From: Pseudomonas entomophila
Lineage (GTDB): Bacteria > Pseudomonadota > Gammaproteobacteria > Pseudomonadales > Pseudomonadaceae
DNA length: 64,000 nucleotides
NCBI RefSeq assembly: GCF_018417595.1
Contig: NZ_CP070982.1
Span: forward strand, 3,740,001-3,804,000
Reading direction: 5' to 3'
The position numbers were made by a program, and so were the translations under genes. Shown here in pieces: positions 18,470-27,988 of this stretch. Under the pieces are notes generated by a model. The model ran no database searches. It worked only from the letters and a program-made list of their open reading frames with translations, and was not told the origin of the DNA. How positions within the stretch are numbered: position 1 is the first letter of the stretch; each line of letters opens with the position of its first letter.

Positions 18470-18997
18470 CTACCAGGTGACCGTGACTTTGAGCAGGTCG
18501 GCATACAGCCCGGCGCGGGGTACCCAGGCCAGGCTGTCGATCCGTGCGAAAAGAGGGAGCTCGACCGAGCCGCTGTCCGGCACCCGCGCCGATTGCGCCA
18601 CATCCACCGCCAATGGCTGGCGCCAGGCGGCGTCGCGGTACAGGCGGTAGGGGATCGGCCGGGCTTTGCTGTCGTGGCTGGCCAGGTAGCGAAGTTCGCC
18701 GCCCCCGCCATGCTGGCCGCCATCGACGCGTACCTGATAAGGCGTGTCGGGGTTACATTCCAGGCGCGGTGGCCGCAGGCTCAGCAGCACCCCGCTCAAG
18801 GGCGCGCCCGAGCCGTCCAGGCGCGCGGCACTGCCCAGATCGATCCGGCCCAGGGCCTGGGCACCGGCGTCGCGCTGCTGGTTGACCAGCATGCAACCGC
18901 GCTGCACGCGGATCTGCACTTCGACGAGAAAGTCCGCCGCCATGGCACTGCCGCTCAACCACAGGCCCAACAGCCCGGCCATCCAGCGTTGCGTCAC
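18470..18997 (-). CDS. SCPU-domain pilus subunit (first gene of the pilus operon)
   Basis: A GTG at 18997 with AAGGAT about 7 nt upstream gives 175 residues and a proper signal peptide (QRWMAGLLGLWLSGSAMA); the longer frame from 19066 has a charged N-terminus and is less likely. SCPU domain: VQRGCMLVNQQ, LECNPDTPYQVRVDGGQHGG, IPYRLYRDAAWRQPL, LYADLLKVTVTW. It heads the seven-gene pilus operon and is divergent from the phytochrome gene, 271 bp away. Confidence 0.87.
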   Translation of the reverse strand: MTQRWMAGLLGLWLSGSAMAADFLVEVQIRVQRGCMLVNQQRDAGAQALGRIDLGSAARLDGSGAPLSGVLLSLRPPRLECNPDTPYQVRVDGGQHGGGGELRYLASHDSKARPIPYRLYRDAAWRQPLAVDVAQSARVPDSGSVELPLFARIDSLAWVPRAGLYADLLKVTVTW

Positions 18998-19268
18998 CTG
19001 TCGATCCTTGTCTGTATGGGTTGAGCTTGAGCGTAGCAGTGGGTTTGCAACCGGGCGCTCGCGCAAGCCCCCTCTTTAGCATTAATGCCAAGGCCGGATT
19101 CGCCTGAACCTCTCGGAAAAATCAGCACTTGGCGCAGCGAACCCTGCAGGAGCCTACCCCTCAAATAGTCATATACCGACAAACCGCCCAAGGTTCTGAT
19201 ACCTTCATGACGACCATCCTGTGCCATACGTACCCTCGTGCGTGGACGGACCCTGCCAGGAGCTACCC

Positions 19269-21509
19269 GTGACAACTGCCCCGATTTCGCTCGACCAGGC
19301 CATCGAACGCTGTGCCCAGGAACCTATCCAGGTACCGGGCAGCATCCAGCCCCATGGCTTTCTGCTGGTGCTGGACAACACCAGCCTGCGCATCCTCCAG
19401 GCCAGTGCAAACACCGAATGCTGGCTCGGCGTGCCGGCCCTGGAACTGCCGGGCCAGGCATTCGACGAACTGGTCAGCGACGGCTTCGACCTGCGTCGCC
19501 ATCTGACGTCCCTGCCGCAAGACGAGATATTTCCCTTCCACATCGGCGATGTCCGCCTGCGCGAAGGCGCCCCCTGCCAGACGCCGCTGCGGGTACTGGC
19601 CCACCGCCACGACCAGGTGCTGATCCTCGAGTTCGAGCCCTTCCGTGGCTCGGCCAAAGGCGACTACTACCCCCTGGTGCGGGCCTTCGTCAGCACCCTG
19701 CACCAGGCCACCAGTATCGAGGACTTGCTGCAGCAGTCGGTACGCCAGATCAAGCGCATCACCGGCTTCGGCCGGGTCAAGGCCTACCGCTTCGACACCG
19801 AAGGCAATGGCACGGTGCTCGCCGAAGACGCCGACCCTGGCTATCCCCAATACCTGGGGCTGTGTTTCCCCGCCTCCGACATCCCGCGCCAGGCCCGCGA
19901 GCTGTACCGCATCAACCGCATCCGGGTGATCGAGGATGCCAACTACCAGGCCTCGCCGCTGGTACCCGCCGCCAACCCGCGCACCGGCAAGGCCCTGGAC
20001 ATGAGTTTCGCCTCGCTGCGCAGCGTGTCCCCGGTGCACCTGCAGTACATGCGCAACATGGGCACCCTGGCGTCGATGTCGCTGTCGATCGTGGTCGACG
20101 GCAAGCTCTGGGGCCTGCTGTCGTGCCACCATGACCAGCCGCGCGCCGTGGATTTCCAGACCCGCACCGCCTGCGAACTGCTGGCCAATGTGCTGTCGTT
20201 GCAGATCGAGGCCCACGAGGCCCACAACAGCACGCGCTTGCTGCTCGACCTGCGCCAGCGCATCGTGCGCATGCTCTCGTCGATGGCCGACCATGACAGT
20301 GTCGGCGACGGCCTGCTCGCCCTGCCCGAAGTGATGCTGCAGTTCGCCGGCGCCACGGGCGCGGCGATCATCAGCGCCGAACGTTGCGACCTGATCGGCC
20401 ACACGCCACCGGCGGCGCAGGTCAATGCCCTGGTGCACTGGCTGGCCCAACGCAGCGAAGACCTGGTGTTCCACACCGACAACGTGCGGCGTGACATCGA
20501 TGTGCTGCCGGAGCTGGGCGAGCATGCCGCGGGGGTGCTGGCCGTGGCCATCTCGCAGCTCCACTCGCACTACCTGCTGTGGTTCCGCCCGGAGCAGGCG
20601 CGCACGGTGGACTGGGCCGGGCGCCCCGAAAAACAGGCCGGCCCGCTGGGCAACCTCAATCCGCGCCACAGCTTCGAGCGCTGGCAGGAGCACGTCCGTG
20701 GTTTCAGTGCCGCCTGGCACCCACTGACCCTTGAAGGCGTGCTGGAGCTGCGCGGCGCGGTACTTGGAATCGTCCTGCGCAAGGCCGAGGAGCTGGCTCA
20801 ACTGGCCGGCGAGCTGAAGCGCTCGAACAAGGAGCTCGAAGCGTTCTCCTACAGCGTGTCCCACGACCTGCGCGCGCCGCTGCGGCATATCGCCGGGTAC
20901 AGCGAGCTGCTCGGCGAGATCGAGGGCGAGCACCTGAGCGAACGTGGCAAGCGCTTCCTCGGGCATATCGGGGAAGCCGCGCAGTTCGCTGGCACCCTGG
21001 TGGACAACCTGCTCAATTTCTCGCAGATGGGCCGCTCGGCGCTGCGCTTGTCGGATGTCGACCTCAACACCCTGGTCGACACCATCCGCGCGGAAATGGC
21101 CCCCGATTACGCCGGGCGGACGATTCTCTGGGACATAGCGACACTGCCCAAGGTGATTGCCGACCCGGCCTTCATCAACATGGTCCTGCACAACCTGATC
21201 GCCAATGCCGTCAAGTACAGCCGCGACCGTGCCCCGGCGCGCATCGAGGTGGGCGCCGTGGAGCACCGGCACGAGGTCGAGGTATACGTGCGCGACAACG
21301 GCGTGGGCTTCGACATGGCCTATGTCGACAAGCTGTTCGGCGTGTTCCAGCGCTTGCACCGCATGGAGGAGTTCGAGGGCACCGGCATCGGTCTGGCCAG
21401 TGTGCGGCGCATCATCGAACGCCATGACGGCCGCGTCTGGGCGCGGGGCAGCCTGGGCCAGGGTGCCAGCTTCCACTTCACCCTCCCCCGCCACCCGAAA
21501 ACTGCCTGA
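19269..21509 (+). CDS. bphP: bacteriophytochrome histidine kinase
   Basis: A 746-residue red/far-red photosensor kinase. The bilin-binding Cys15 lies in ERCAQEPIQVPGSIQPHG. The GAF domain shows PASDIPRQARELYRINRIR and SPVHLQYMRNMG; a PHY domain follows (to ~500). The kinase part has the H-box SYSVSHDLRAPLRH (~540) and ATPase motifs HNLIANAVKYS, DNGVGFD and GTGIGLASV. The GTG at 19269 is chosen for the AGGAG at 19258. No heme oxygenase (bphO) is nearby, so biliverdin must come from elsewhere. A single-domain response regulator follows 14 bp downstream. Confidence 0.95.
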   Translation: MTTAPISLDQAIERCAQEPIQVPGSIQPHGFLLVLDNTSLRILQASANTECWLGVPALELPGQAFDELVSDGFDLRRHLTSLPQDEIFPFHIGDVRLREGAPCQTPLRVLAHRHDQVLILEFEPFRGSAKGDYYPLVRAFVSTLHQATSIEDLLQQSVRQIKRITGFGRVKAYRFDTEGNGTVLAEDADPGYPQYLGLCFPASDIPRQARELYRINRIRVIEDANYQASPLVPAANPRTGKALDMSFASLRSVSPVHLQYMRNMGTLASMSLSIVVDGKLWGLLSCHHDQPRAVDFQTRTACELLANVLSLQIEAHEAHNSTRLLLDLRQRIVRMLSSMADHDSVGDGLLALPEVMLQFAGATGAAIISAERCDLIGHTPPAAQVNALVHWLAQRSEDLVFHTDNVRRDIDVLPELGEHAAGVLAVAISQLHSHYLLWFRPEQARTVDWAGRPEKQAGPLGNLNPRHSFERWQEHVRGFSAAWHPLTLEGVLELRGAVLGIVLRKAEELAQLAGELKRSNKELEAFSYSVSHDLRAPLRHIAGYSELLGEIEGEHLSERGKRFLGHIGEAAQFAGTLVDNLLNFSQMGRSALRLSDVDLNTLVDTIRAEMAPDYAGRTILWDIATLPKVIADPAFINMVLHNLIANAVKYSRDRAPARIEVGAVEHRHEVEVYVRDNGVGFDMAYVDKLFGVFQRLHRMEEFEGTGIGLASVRRIIERHDGRVWARGSLGQGASFHFTLPRHPKTA

Positions 21510-21523
21510 GGCCGCTGCCCATC

Positions 21524-21985
21524 ATGCTCAAGCCCATCCTGCTGGTCGAAGACAACCCCCGGGACCTGGAACTGACCTTGCTGGCCCTGGAGCGCAGCCA
21601 ACTGGCCAACGAAGTCGTCGTCGTGCGCGACGGTGCCGACGCTCTGGACTACCTGCTGCGGCGCAACGCCTTCGCCGAGCGCGACGACGGCAACCCGGCG
21701 GTCATGCTGCTGGACCTGAAGCTGCCCAAGGTCGATGGCCTGGAGGTGCTCAAGGCGGTGCGCGCCACCGCCGAACTGCGCAGCATACCGGTGGTCATGC
21801 TGACCTCCTCGCGCGAAGGGCCGGACCTGCAGCGCGCCTATGAGCTGGGCGTCAACGCCTATGTGGTCAAGCCGGTGGAGTTCAAGGAGTTCGTCGCCGC
21901 GATTTCCGACCTGGGCATGTTCTGGGCCGTGCTCAACGAACCGCCGCCCGGCTCGTTGCGCCTGAATCGCCGTGGCGAAAACTGA
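21524..21985 (+). CDS. single-domain response regulator (Rcp1-like)
   Basis: A 153-residue receiver domain without output domain. Visible features are the acidic pair in LLVEDNPRDLELT, the phospho-acceptor Asp in VMLLDLKLPKVDG, the Thr/Ser in VVMLTSSREGPDL and the Lys in AYVVKPVEFKEF. Rcp1-type regulators are the usual partners of phytochrome kinases. It sits in an operon with bphP and the hybrid kinase. Confidence 0.94.
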   Translation: MLKPILLVEDNPRDLELTLLALERSQLANEVVVVRDGADALDYLLRRNAFAERDDGNPAVMLLDLKLPKVDGLEVLKAVRATAELRSIPVVMLTSSREGPDLQRAYELGVNAYVVKPVEFKEFVAAISDLGMFWAVLNEPPPGSLRLNRRGEN

Positions 21986-21995
21986 GGCTCGCACG

Positions 21996-24386
21996 ATGCA
22001 ACACACGCCACTGAAACTGCTGATGGTCGAAGACAGCTCCATGGATGCGGAGCTGATCCTGATGCGCCTGGAACGCAGCGGCCTCCAGGTGCAGTCGCGG
22101 CTGGTGTTCGACCATGTCGGCGCCGAGCACGCCCTGCGCGCGGGCACCTTCGACCTGATCCTGTGCGACTGTGTACTGCCGGGCTCCTCGGGCGCCGAGG
22201 TACTGGCCATCGCCCAGCGCATCGCGCCGGATACACCGTTCATCTTCCTCTCCGGCATCTACGGTGAAGAGCACGCGGTGGAGATGATCCGCCTGGGGGC
22301 CACCGACTATGTGCTGAAGAAGAACCTGCCGCTGCTGCCCAAGGCCGTGCGCCGGGCCCTTACCGAAGTGCAGGAGCGCCAGCGTCGGCGCCGCGCCGAA
22401 GAAGCCCTCGCCGAAATGGAGGCCCGTGCGCGCATCGCCATCGACGCCGCCGGCATGGGCAGTTGGGACTACAGCCCACAGGACGGCCGCATGCAGTGGG
22501 ATGTGCGCTGCAAGACCCTGTTCGGCCTGCCCGCCGACACCGAGATGAACCTCGAGGTGTTCTACGCCGGCATCCATCCCGATGACCTGCCCAGGGTGCG
22601 CGACGCCGTCGAACAGGCCATGCGCGAGGACAGCGGCGGTCATTACCGGGTCGAGTTCCGCATCGCCCCGGCCGGTTGCCTGGAGCCACGCTGGTTGCTC
22701 TCCAGCGGTCAGACCCAGTTCGTCGATGGCCTGTGCGTGCGGTTCTCCGGCGTGTTGCAGGACATCCACCAGCAACGCCAGGCCACGCGCGCCCTGGAAC
22801 AGCTCAATGAAATACTCGGCGAGCGGGTCGAACGCCGCACCCGCGAGCGTGATCGCGCCTGGGAACTGTCCCAGGACCTGCTGGCGGTGCTCAACAAAGA
22901 CCTCACGCCCGTGGCGTTGAACCCGGCCTGGGAGGCGAGCCTTGGCTTCACCCGCGAGCGCCTGGGGCAAATCTCGCTGCTTCAATTGCTGCCAGAAGCC
23001 GACCAGTTGGCCTTTCTCGCCGAGATCGGCGCCCTGTCCGAGGGCCGCACCAGCGCGCGCTTCGTCGGTCGCATCCTGCATGCCGGCGGCCAGCCGCGCT
23101 GGCTGTCGTGGGTGGTGGTGCCGGACGACAGCCTGCTGTATGTGGTGGCCCGGGATATCTCCAGCGAACGCGAGGCGGCGCTGGAACTGGCCAAGGCCAA
23201 CACCCGCCTGCGCGAACAGATCGACGAGCGCGAACGCATCGAGGCGGCACTGCAGCAAATGCAGCGCCTGGAAGCGGTCGGCCAGCTCACCGCCGGGGTG
23301 GCCCATGACTTCAACAACCTGCTGACGGTCATCCTCACCGGCGCCAGCTTCCTCAAGAGCGATCTGGACAAGGGCCTGCTGGACAAGGCCCACGGCCGCC
23401 TGAAGCATATCCGCGAAGCCGGCGAGCGTGGCGCCAAGCTCACCGCGCAGCTGTTGGCGTTTTCCCGTAAGCAACGCCTGGAGCCGGTGCCACTGAACCT
23501 CAATCGCACCCTCGACGGGCTTGAGGAACTGCTGCGCCGCACCCTGGGCGGCAATGTTTCAGTGCGCCTGGACCTGGATGCCAACCTTTGGTTCGCCCTC
23601 ACCGACCCGACCCAGACCGAGATGATCATCCTCAACCTGGCGATCAATGCCCGCGACGCCATGCCCAACGGTGGCCAGCTGACCCTGGCCACCCGCAACA
23701 CCCGGGTCAGCGCCCGCCCGCAGCGCCCGGAAGACCCGGAGCCCGGCGAATATGTAATGCTGACCATCCGCGATACCGGCTGTGGCATGAGCGAGGACGT
23801 GGCGGCCAAGGTCTTCGAACCGTTCTTCACCACCAAGGATATTGGCAAGGGTTCGGGCCTGGGCCTGGCCCAGGTGTTCGGCTTTGCCAAGCAATCCGGT
23901 GGAGGGGTGCGTATCGACACCGCGCCCGGCCGCGGCACCCAGGTCAGTGTGTACCTGCCCTCGGTCAGGGCCCAGGTCGACCACGCCACGCCGGACCTGG
24001 ACAAGGCTCGGCCGCTCTCCAGCAGCGGCCACCAGCGCATCCTGCTGGTGGATGACGACCACCTGGTGCGCGAGATGATTGGTGATGTGCTGCGCCGATA
24101 TGGTTATCAGGTACGCCAGGCCCACAGCGGTGAACAAGCCCTGGCACTGCTCGATGAGACCACCGACCTGCTGCTGACCGATTTCGCCATGCCCGGGTTC
24201 AATGGCGCGCAACTGGCACAGGCGGCACGTGAACGCTACCCTCGGCTGCCCGTGGTATTTCTGACCGGCTATGCCGAACTCGATGGCCAGGAACTGCCGA
24301 GCAGCCTGGTGATCCAGAAACCCGTGCACGAGCAGGTGCTGGCCCTGGCATTGGCCGAGATGCTGGAAAACCGGGAGGCAGAATGA
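21996..24386 (+). CDS. hybrid sensor kinase: REC-PAS-PAS-HisKA-HATPase-REC
   Basis: A 796-residue soluble kinase. The N-terminal receiver (~1-125) has LLMVEDSSMDAELIL and LILCDCVLPG. Two PAS-like domains follow (~150-275, ~300-415), then a coiled coil, an H-box (VGQLTAGVAHDFNNLLTV), an ATPase (NLAINARDAMPNGG, DTGCGMSEDV, GSGLGLAQV) and a C-terminal receiver (LLVDDDHLVREM, LLLTDFAMPG). The ATG at 21996 has GAGG 8 nt upstream. Two receivers flanking the kinase core suggest a phosphorelay hub that could take phosphate from BphP through its own N-terminal REC. Last gene before a terminator. Confidence 0.95.
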   Translation: MQHTPLKLLMVEDSSMDAELILMRLERSGLQVQSRLVFDHVGAEHALRAGTFDLILCDCVLPGSSGAEVLAIAQRIAPDTPFIFLSGIYGEEHAVEMIRLGATDYVLKKNLPLLPKAVRRALTEVQERQRRRRAEEALAEMEARARIAIDAAGMGSWDYSPQDGRMQWDVRCKTLFGLPADTEMNLEVFYAGIHPDDLPRVRDAVEQAMREDSGGHYRVEFRIAPAGCLEPRWLLSSGQTQFVDGLCVRFSGVLQDIHQQRQATRALEQLNEILGERVERRTRERDRAWELSQDLLAVLNKDLTPVALNPAWEASLGFTRERLGQISLLQLLPEADQLAFLAEIGALSEGRTSARFVGRILHAGGQPRWLSWVVVPDDSLLYVVARDISSEREAALELAKANTRLREQIDERERIEAALQQMQRLEAVGQLTAGVAHDFNNLLTVILTGASFLKSDLDKGLLDKAHGRLKHIREAGERGAKLTAQLLAFSRKQRLEPVPLNLNRTLDGLEELLRRTLGGNVSVRLDLDANLWFALTDPTQTEMIILNLAINARDAMPNGGQLTLATRNTRVSARPQRPEDPEPGEYVMLTIRDTGCGMSEDVAAKVFEPFFTTKDIGKGSGLGLAQVFGFAKQSGGGVRIDTAPGRGTQVSVYLPSVRAQVDHATPDLDKARPLSSSGHQRILLVDDDHLVREMIGDVLRRYGYQVRQAHSGEQALALLDETTDLLLTDFAMPGFNGAQLAQAARERYPRLPVVFLTGYAELDGQELPSSLVIQKPVHEQVLALALAEMLENREAE

Positions 24387-24387
24387 A

Positions 24388-24415
24388 AAAAATCGCCATC
24401 AGGCGATTTTTATGT
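24388..24415. terminator. bidirectional intrinsic terminator
   Basis: AAAAATCGCC (24388-24397), loop ATCA, GGCGATTTTT (24402-24411). It has T-tracts on both strands and separates the hybrid kinase from the convergent tRNA-Gln. Confidence 0.9.
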
Positions 24416-24435
24416 GCTTTGAAAGCAGAGAAATA

Positions 24436-24510
24436 TGGCAGGGGCGGCTGGATTCGAACCAACGCATGGCAGGATCAAAACCTGCTGCCTTACCGCTTGG
24501 CGACGCCCCT
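24436..24510 (-). tRNA. tRNA-Gln (anticodon TTG)
   Basis: Read on the minus strand: acceptor arm AGGGGCG/CGCCCCT, D-arm GCCAAGCGGTAAGGC, anticodon stem GCAGG-TTTTGAT-CCTGC with anticodon TTG, T-arm GGTTCGAATCC, and an encoded CCA. The first acceptor pair is A1-U72; the E. coli tRNA-Gln pair is U1-A72. Confidence 0.96.
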
Positions 24511-24843
24511 GTATCGGATGTGACAAGCGCTTGATGCACTGCCAATCTGACCATTCACCGCAAGCTCCGTGTGTTGCTGTGCGGGAATGGCCGGCACTTT
24601 AACAACCTTTTTCCAAGGTGGGAAGCATTATTTTAAAAAAATTCGCAGAAAAACAGCAGGTTAGTCGCCGGCACCCGATTTTGCGGTGATGGTTTCAAGC
24701 GACAGGTGATGCCGCACATGCACGAACATCGGCTATTGAATGCACCCACAACGACCAGCCCCCCCCCCCGAAGCCCACCGCCCGCGGATATCCCTTCCGC
24801 AGGCGGCTCTCAAGTGAGCTTCACGGCCAGAACAAATCACCCG
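24511..24843. other. intergenic stretch without recognised gene
   Basis: About 330 bp between the tRNA-Gln gene and the small membrane protein gene. It is AT-richer than its surroundings, with A-tracts near 24630-24655 and a run of ten C near 24762-24771. A plus-strand frame at 24706-24948 has no ribosome-binding site and low-complexity composition, and is judged non-coding. The upstream tRNA promoter must lie at its left end. Confidence 0.5.
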
Positions 24844-24957
24844 CTATTGATGGCTGACCCAATACACCGCCGTGACCACCACCAGCACGATCAGACACAG
24901 GATCGCCCAGGCATCGACACTGCTGTCAGCTTTGCGGACCTTGCTTGAATTTCCCAT
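24844..24957 (-). CDS. 37-residue single-pass membrane protein
   Basis: A short frame with Shine-Dalgarno AGAGGT a few bases before its ATG (24957). It encodes a charged, hydrophilic N-terminus (MGNSSKVRKADSSVD) followed by one strong transmembrane helix (WAILCLIVLVVVTAVYWV) and a three-residue tail. The combination of a good ribosome-binding site, clean helix and Pseudomonas codon use makes it a believable small protein. Function unknown. Confidence 0.72.
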   Translation of the reverse strand: MGNSSKVRKADSSVDAWAILCLIVLVVVTAVYWVSHQ

Positions 24958-25042
24958 TGCATTACCTCTTGTAGTGGTTATGGGAATGCACTTCGCAAGC
25001 AGCAGTTAAGTCCAGCAATGCCCTTCACTCAAGCAGGGTCTT

Positions 25043-26119
25043 TCAGTAGTCGACGGGTGACATGAGGAAGGGATAGCGAAAATCCGCTGTCCGTCCTTCG
25101 GCGCTGTAACGGTGAAAGTCGATACCGTGACCGTCCTGGTCCAACAGCCTCAACCAGCGCCGGGCCTTGTCCGCGTCGATCAGTTGCAGCGACGGCACCT
25201 GGTGCTCCTGCTGCCCATCGCGATCCGCCGCCAGGCCCAACGCGTCATCATGCAACATCACCATGGCCCAACCGCCCATGGTGAAATGCCCGCCCATCAA
25301 CACCCCCAGGCGCCCATCGATACGCGCCCGCAAAGCCTCGGGCGAGCTGTTGACCGCGCTGAACACCACATCACGCCCCGGCATCCGGCCCGCCGCCTCG
25401 AACGCCCGCATGGCACCGAACGCCATCTCGTCGTTGGCCGACCACACCAATTGCGTGCCTGGGTAGCGCTCCAGCAGCATCTGCGCCTGCTCGAAGGCGC
25501 GCTGGCGACTCCAGCCGCCGTACACCACCTGGCGCAGGCGTACCTGGGGGTAGTCGGCCAGCGCCCGGCGCATGCCCAGTTCGCGCAACTGCGAGGCGGG
25601 CGTGGTCTTCACGCCGGCGAACGCCAGCAAGTCGACCGGGCCATCAACAGGTGGCAACTGCGCGACCATCGCCTTGAGCATCTGATAGCCGGCCTCCTCA
25701 TCGTTGCTGACGAGGGTGCCGAGAATCCGCGGGTACTTCTCCGGCTGGGCCTGGATGCTGCGCAACTGGTCCTCGGTCAGGCCATTGTTGACCAGGAACA
25801 GCTTCACCCCTGTGCCACGGGAAAGACGGATGACCTCCGGCGCCACGTACTGTTCATTGACCAGCACCAGGTAGTCGGGGCGTTGCGGCCCCTGCAGCAC
25901 CGCACGGGCCAGGGTCAGCGTGCGGTCGGCACTGCGTTCGCTGTACTGCACGCGCAGCGCCATCCCCAAGTCCTTGGCGGCGGCCTGCATGAAACGCGAA
26001 TAGTCGACCCAGAACGTTTCGTTGGAATAGCCCGGGTTGAGAAACACCACCGAGGCAGCCTGCGCGCCGGCTGCCAGCGGCAGGCTCAGGCACAGGCCCT
26101 GGCACAAGGCCTTGAGCAT
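25043..26119 (-). CDS. orphan periplasmic sugar-type binding protein (type 1 PBP fold)
   Basis: A 358-residue exported protein (signal LCQGLCLSLPLAAGAQA). It has the two-lobe pattern of ribose/LuxP-like binding proteins: VVFLNPGYSNETFWVDYSRFM, DYLVLVNEQYVAPEV, PVDLLAFAGVKTTPAS, TQLVWSANDEMAFGAMRAFEAAG. No permease or ATPase gene adjoins, so it may serve a distant ABC transporter or, like LuxP, a membrane sensor. It is divergent from cysI. Confidence 0.85.
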   Translation of the reverse strand: MLKALCQGLCLSLPLAAGAQAASVVFLNPGYSNETFWVDYSRFMQAAAKDLGMALRVQYSERSADRTLTLARAVLQGPQRPDYLVLVNEQYVAPEVIRLSRGTGVKLFLVNNGLTEDQLRSIQAQPEKYPRILGTLVSNDEEAGYQMLKAMVAQLPPVDGPVDLLAFAGVKTTPASQLRELGMRRALADYPQVRLRQVVYGGWSRQRAFEQAQMLLERYPGTQLVWSANDEMAFGAMRAFEAAGRMPGRDVVFSAVNSSPEALRARIDGRLGVLMGGHFTMGGWAMVMLHDDALGLAADRDGQQEHQVPSLQLIDADKARRWLRLLDQDGHGIDFHRYSAEGRTADFRYPFLMSPVDY

Positions 26120-26335
26120 GCGGTTACATCCCTGCGAAACAAACCTCGGATTATAGCCAGATGGCGTGCCAGAGCGGGCAAATGCCAGTCAGTCTCACTT
26201 AGTCCAAATGGTTCTTTTCATATGCAAAAACATCACTTTAGCGCATAAACCCACTCTGCTATCGTTCCTCGGCTCCGACCCGGAGTGCGCGGCCGTGCGC
26301 GCGATTAGCTGCATGCAGCCTGAGACAGGACTTAT

Positions 26336-27988
26336 ATGTACGTATACGACGAGTACGATCAGCGGATCATCGAGGACCGCGTCAAGCAGTTCCGTGATCA
26401 GACCCGCCGCTACCTGGCCGGTGAGCTGAGCGAAGAAGAATTCCGCCCTCTGCGCCTGCAGAACGGCCTGTATATCCAACGTTTCGCGCCGATGCTGCGT
26501 GTCGCCGTGCCCTATGGCCAGCTGAACGCCCGCCAGACCCGCATGCTGGCGAAGATCGCCCGCGACTACGACAAGGGTTACGCGCACATCAGCACCCGCC
26601 AGAATGTGCAGTACAACTGGCCGGCGCTGGAAGACATCCCGGAAATCCTGGCTGAGCTGGCCACCGTGCAGATGCACGCGATCCAGACCAGCGGCAACTG
26701 CCTGCGCAACGTCACCACCGACCAGTTCGCCGGTGTCGCCGCCGACGAGCTGGTCGACCCGCGCCCCTGGTGCGAAATCGTGCGCCAGTGGACCACCTTC
26801 CACCCGGAATTCGCCTACCTGCCGCGCAAGTTCAAGATTGCCGTAAACGGTTCCAGCGACGACCGCGCCGCCATCGAAGTGCACGACATCGGCCTGGAGC
26901 CGGTGCGCAACGCAGCCGGTGAACTGGGCTTCCGCGTGCTGGTCGGCGGCGGCCTGGGTCGTACTCCGGTGATCGGTTCGTTCATCAACGAGTTCCTGCC
27001 CTGGCAGGACCTGCTCAGCTACCTGGACGCCATCCTGCGCGTGTACAACCGTTACGGCCGCCGTGACAACAAGTACAAGGCGCGGATCAAGATCCTGGTC
27101 AAGGCGCTCACTCCGGAAGTGTTCGCCGAGAAGGTCGAGGCCGAGATGGCCCACCTGCGCGGCGGCAGCACCACCCTGACCGAAGCGGAAGTCGAGCGCG
27201 TGGCACGCCACTTCATCGACCCCGACTACCTGGCCCTGGACAACGTCGACTACGGCGCGCTGGACCAGGAGCACCCAGGCTTCGCCCGCTGGCGCTCGCG
27301 CAACACCCGCGCCCACAAGAAGCCGGGCTACGTCGCCGTCACCCTGTCGCTCAAGCCCACTGGCGTCGCCCCAGGCGACCTGACCGACAAGCAGCTCGAT
27401 GCCGTCGCGGACTTCGCCGAACGCTACAGCTTCGGTTTCCTGCGCACCTCCCACGAGCAGAACATCATCCTCGCCGACGTCGAGCAGCGCCAGCTGCACG
27501 CCCTCTGGCTGGAACTGCGCGAGCAAGGCTTCGCCACCCCGAACATCGGCCTGCTGACCGACATCATCTGCTGCCCGGGCGGTGATTTCTGCTCCCTGGC
27601 CAACGCCAAGTCGATCCCGATCGCCGAATCCATCCAGCGCCGCTTCGACGACCTGGACTACCTGTTCGACATCGGCGAGCTCGACCTGAACATTTCCGGC
27701 TGCATGAACGCCTGCGGCCACCACCACGTCGGCCACATCGGCATCCTTGGCGTGGACAAGAAGGGCGAGGAGTTCTACCAGGTCTCGCTGGGCGGCAATG
27801 CCGCCCGCGACGCGAGCCTGGGCAAGATCCTCGGCCCGTCCTTCGCCCAGGACGCCATGGCCGACGTGATCGAGAAACTGATCAGCGTGTACGTCGAGCA
27901 GCGCACCGAAGACGAGCGCTTCATCGACACCTACCAGCGGATCGGCATCGACCCCTTCAAGGAACGCGTCTATGCAGCGAATCATTAA
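26336..27988 (+). CDS. cysI: sulfite reductase hemoprotein (CysI-type)
   Basis: A 550-residue siroheme/4Fe-4S reductase that reduces sulfite to sulfide in assimilation. It has the first repeat with STRQNVQYNWP and SGNCLRNVTTDQ, and the cluster ligands CCPGGDFC (~404-411) and CMNACGHHH (~453-461). Pseudomonads use this protein with an NADPH- or ferredoxin-dependent partner rather than CysJ. The next gene overlaps by 17 bp and encodes the DUF934 companion. The AT-rich 216-bp upstream gap is a likely CysB-controlled promoter, but I could not define a site. Confidence 0.94.
   Translation: MYVYDEYDQRIIEDRVKQFRDQTRRYLAGELSEEEFRPLRLQNGLYIQRFAPMLRVAVPYGQLNARQTRMLAKIARDYDKGYAHISTRQNVQYNWPALEDIPEILAELATVQMHAIQTSGNCLRNVTTDQFAGVAADELVDPRPWCEIVRQWTTFHPEFAYLPRKFKIAVNGSSDDRAAIEVHDIGLEPVRNAAGELGFRVLVGGGLGRTPVIGSFINEFLPWQDLLSYLDAILRVYNRYGRRDNKYKARIKILVKALTPEVFAEKVEAEMAHLRGGSTTLTEAEVERVARHFIDPDYLALDNVDYGALDQEHPGFARWRSRNTRAHKKPGYVAVTLSLKPTGVAPGDLTDKQLDAVADFAERYSFGFLRTSHEQNIILADVEQRQLHALWLELREQGFATPNIGLLTDIICCPGGDFCSLANAKSIPIAESIQRRFDDLDYLFDIGELDLNISGCMNACGHHHVGHIGILGVDKKGEEFYQVSLGGNAARDASLGKILGPSFAQDAMADVIEKLISVYVEQRTEDERFIDTYQRIGIDPFKERVYAANH

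Noticed and set aside
24706..24948. 80-residue plus-strand open frame next to the tRNA
   Set aside because: Pro/His-rich composition, a C10 run inside it, no ribosome-binding site, and it lies opposite a better-supported small gene.
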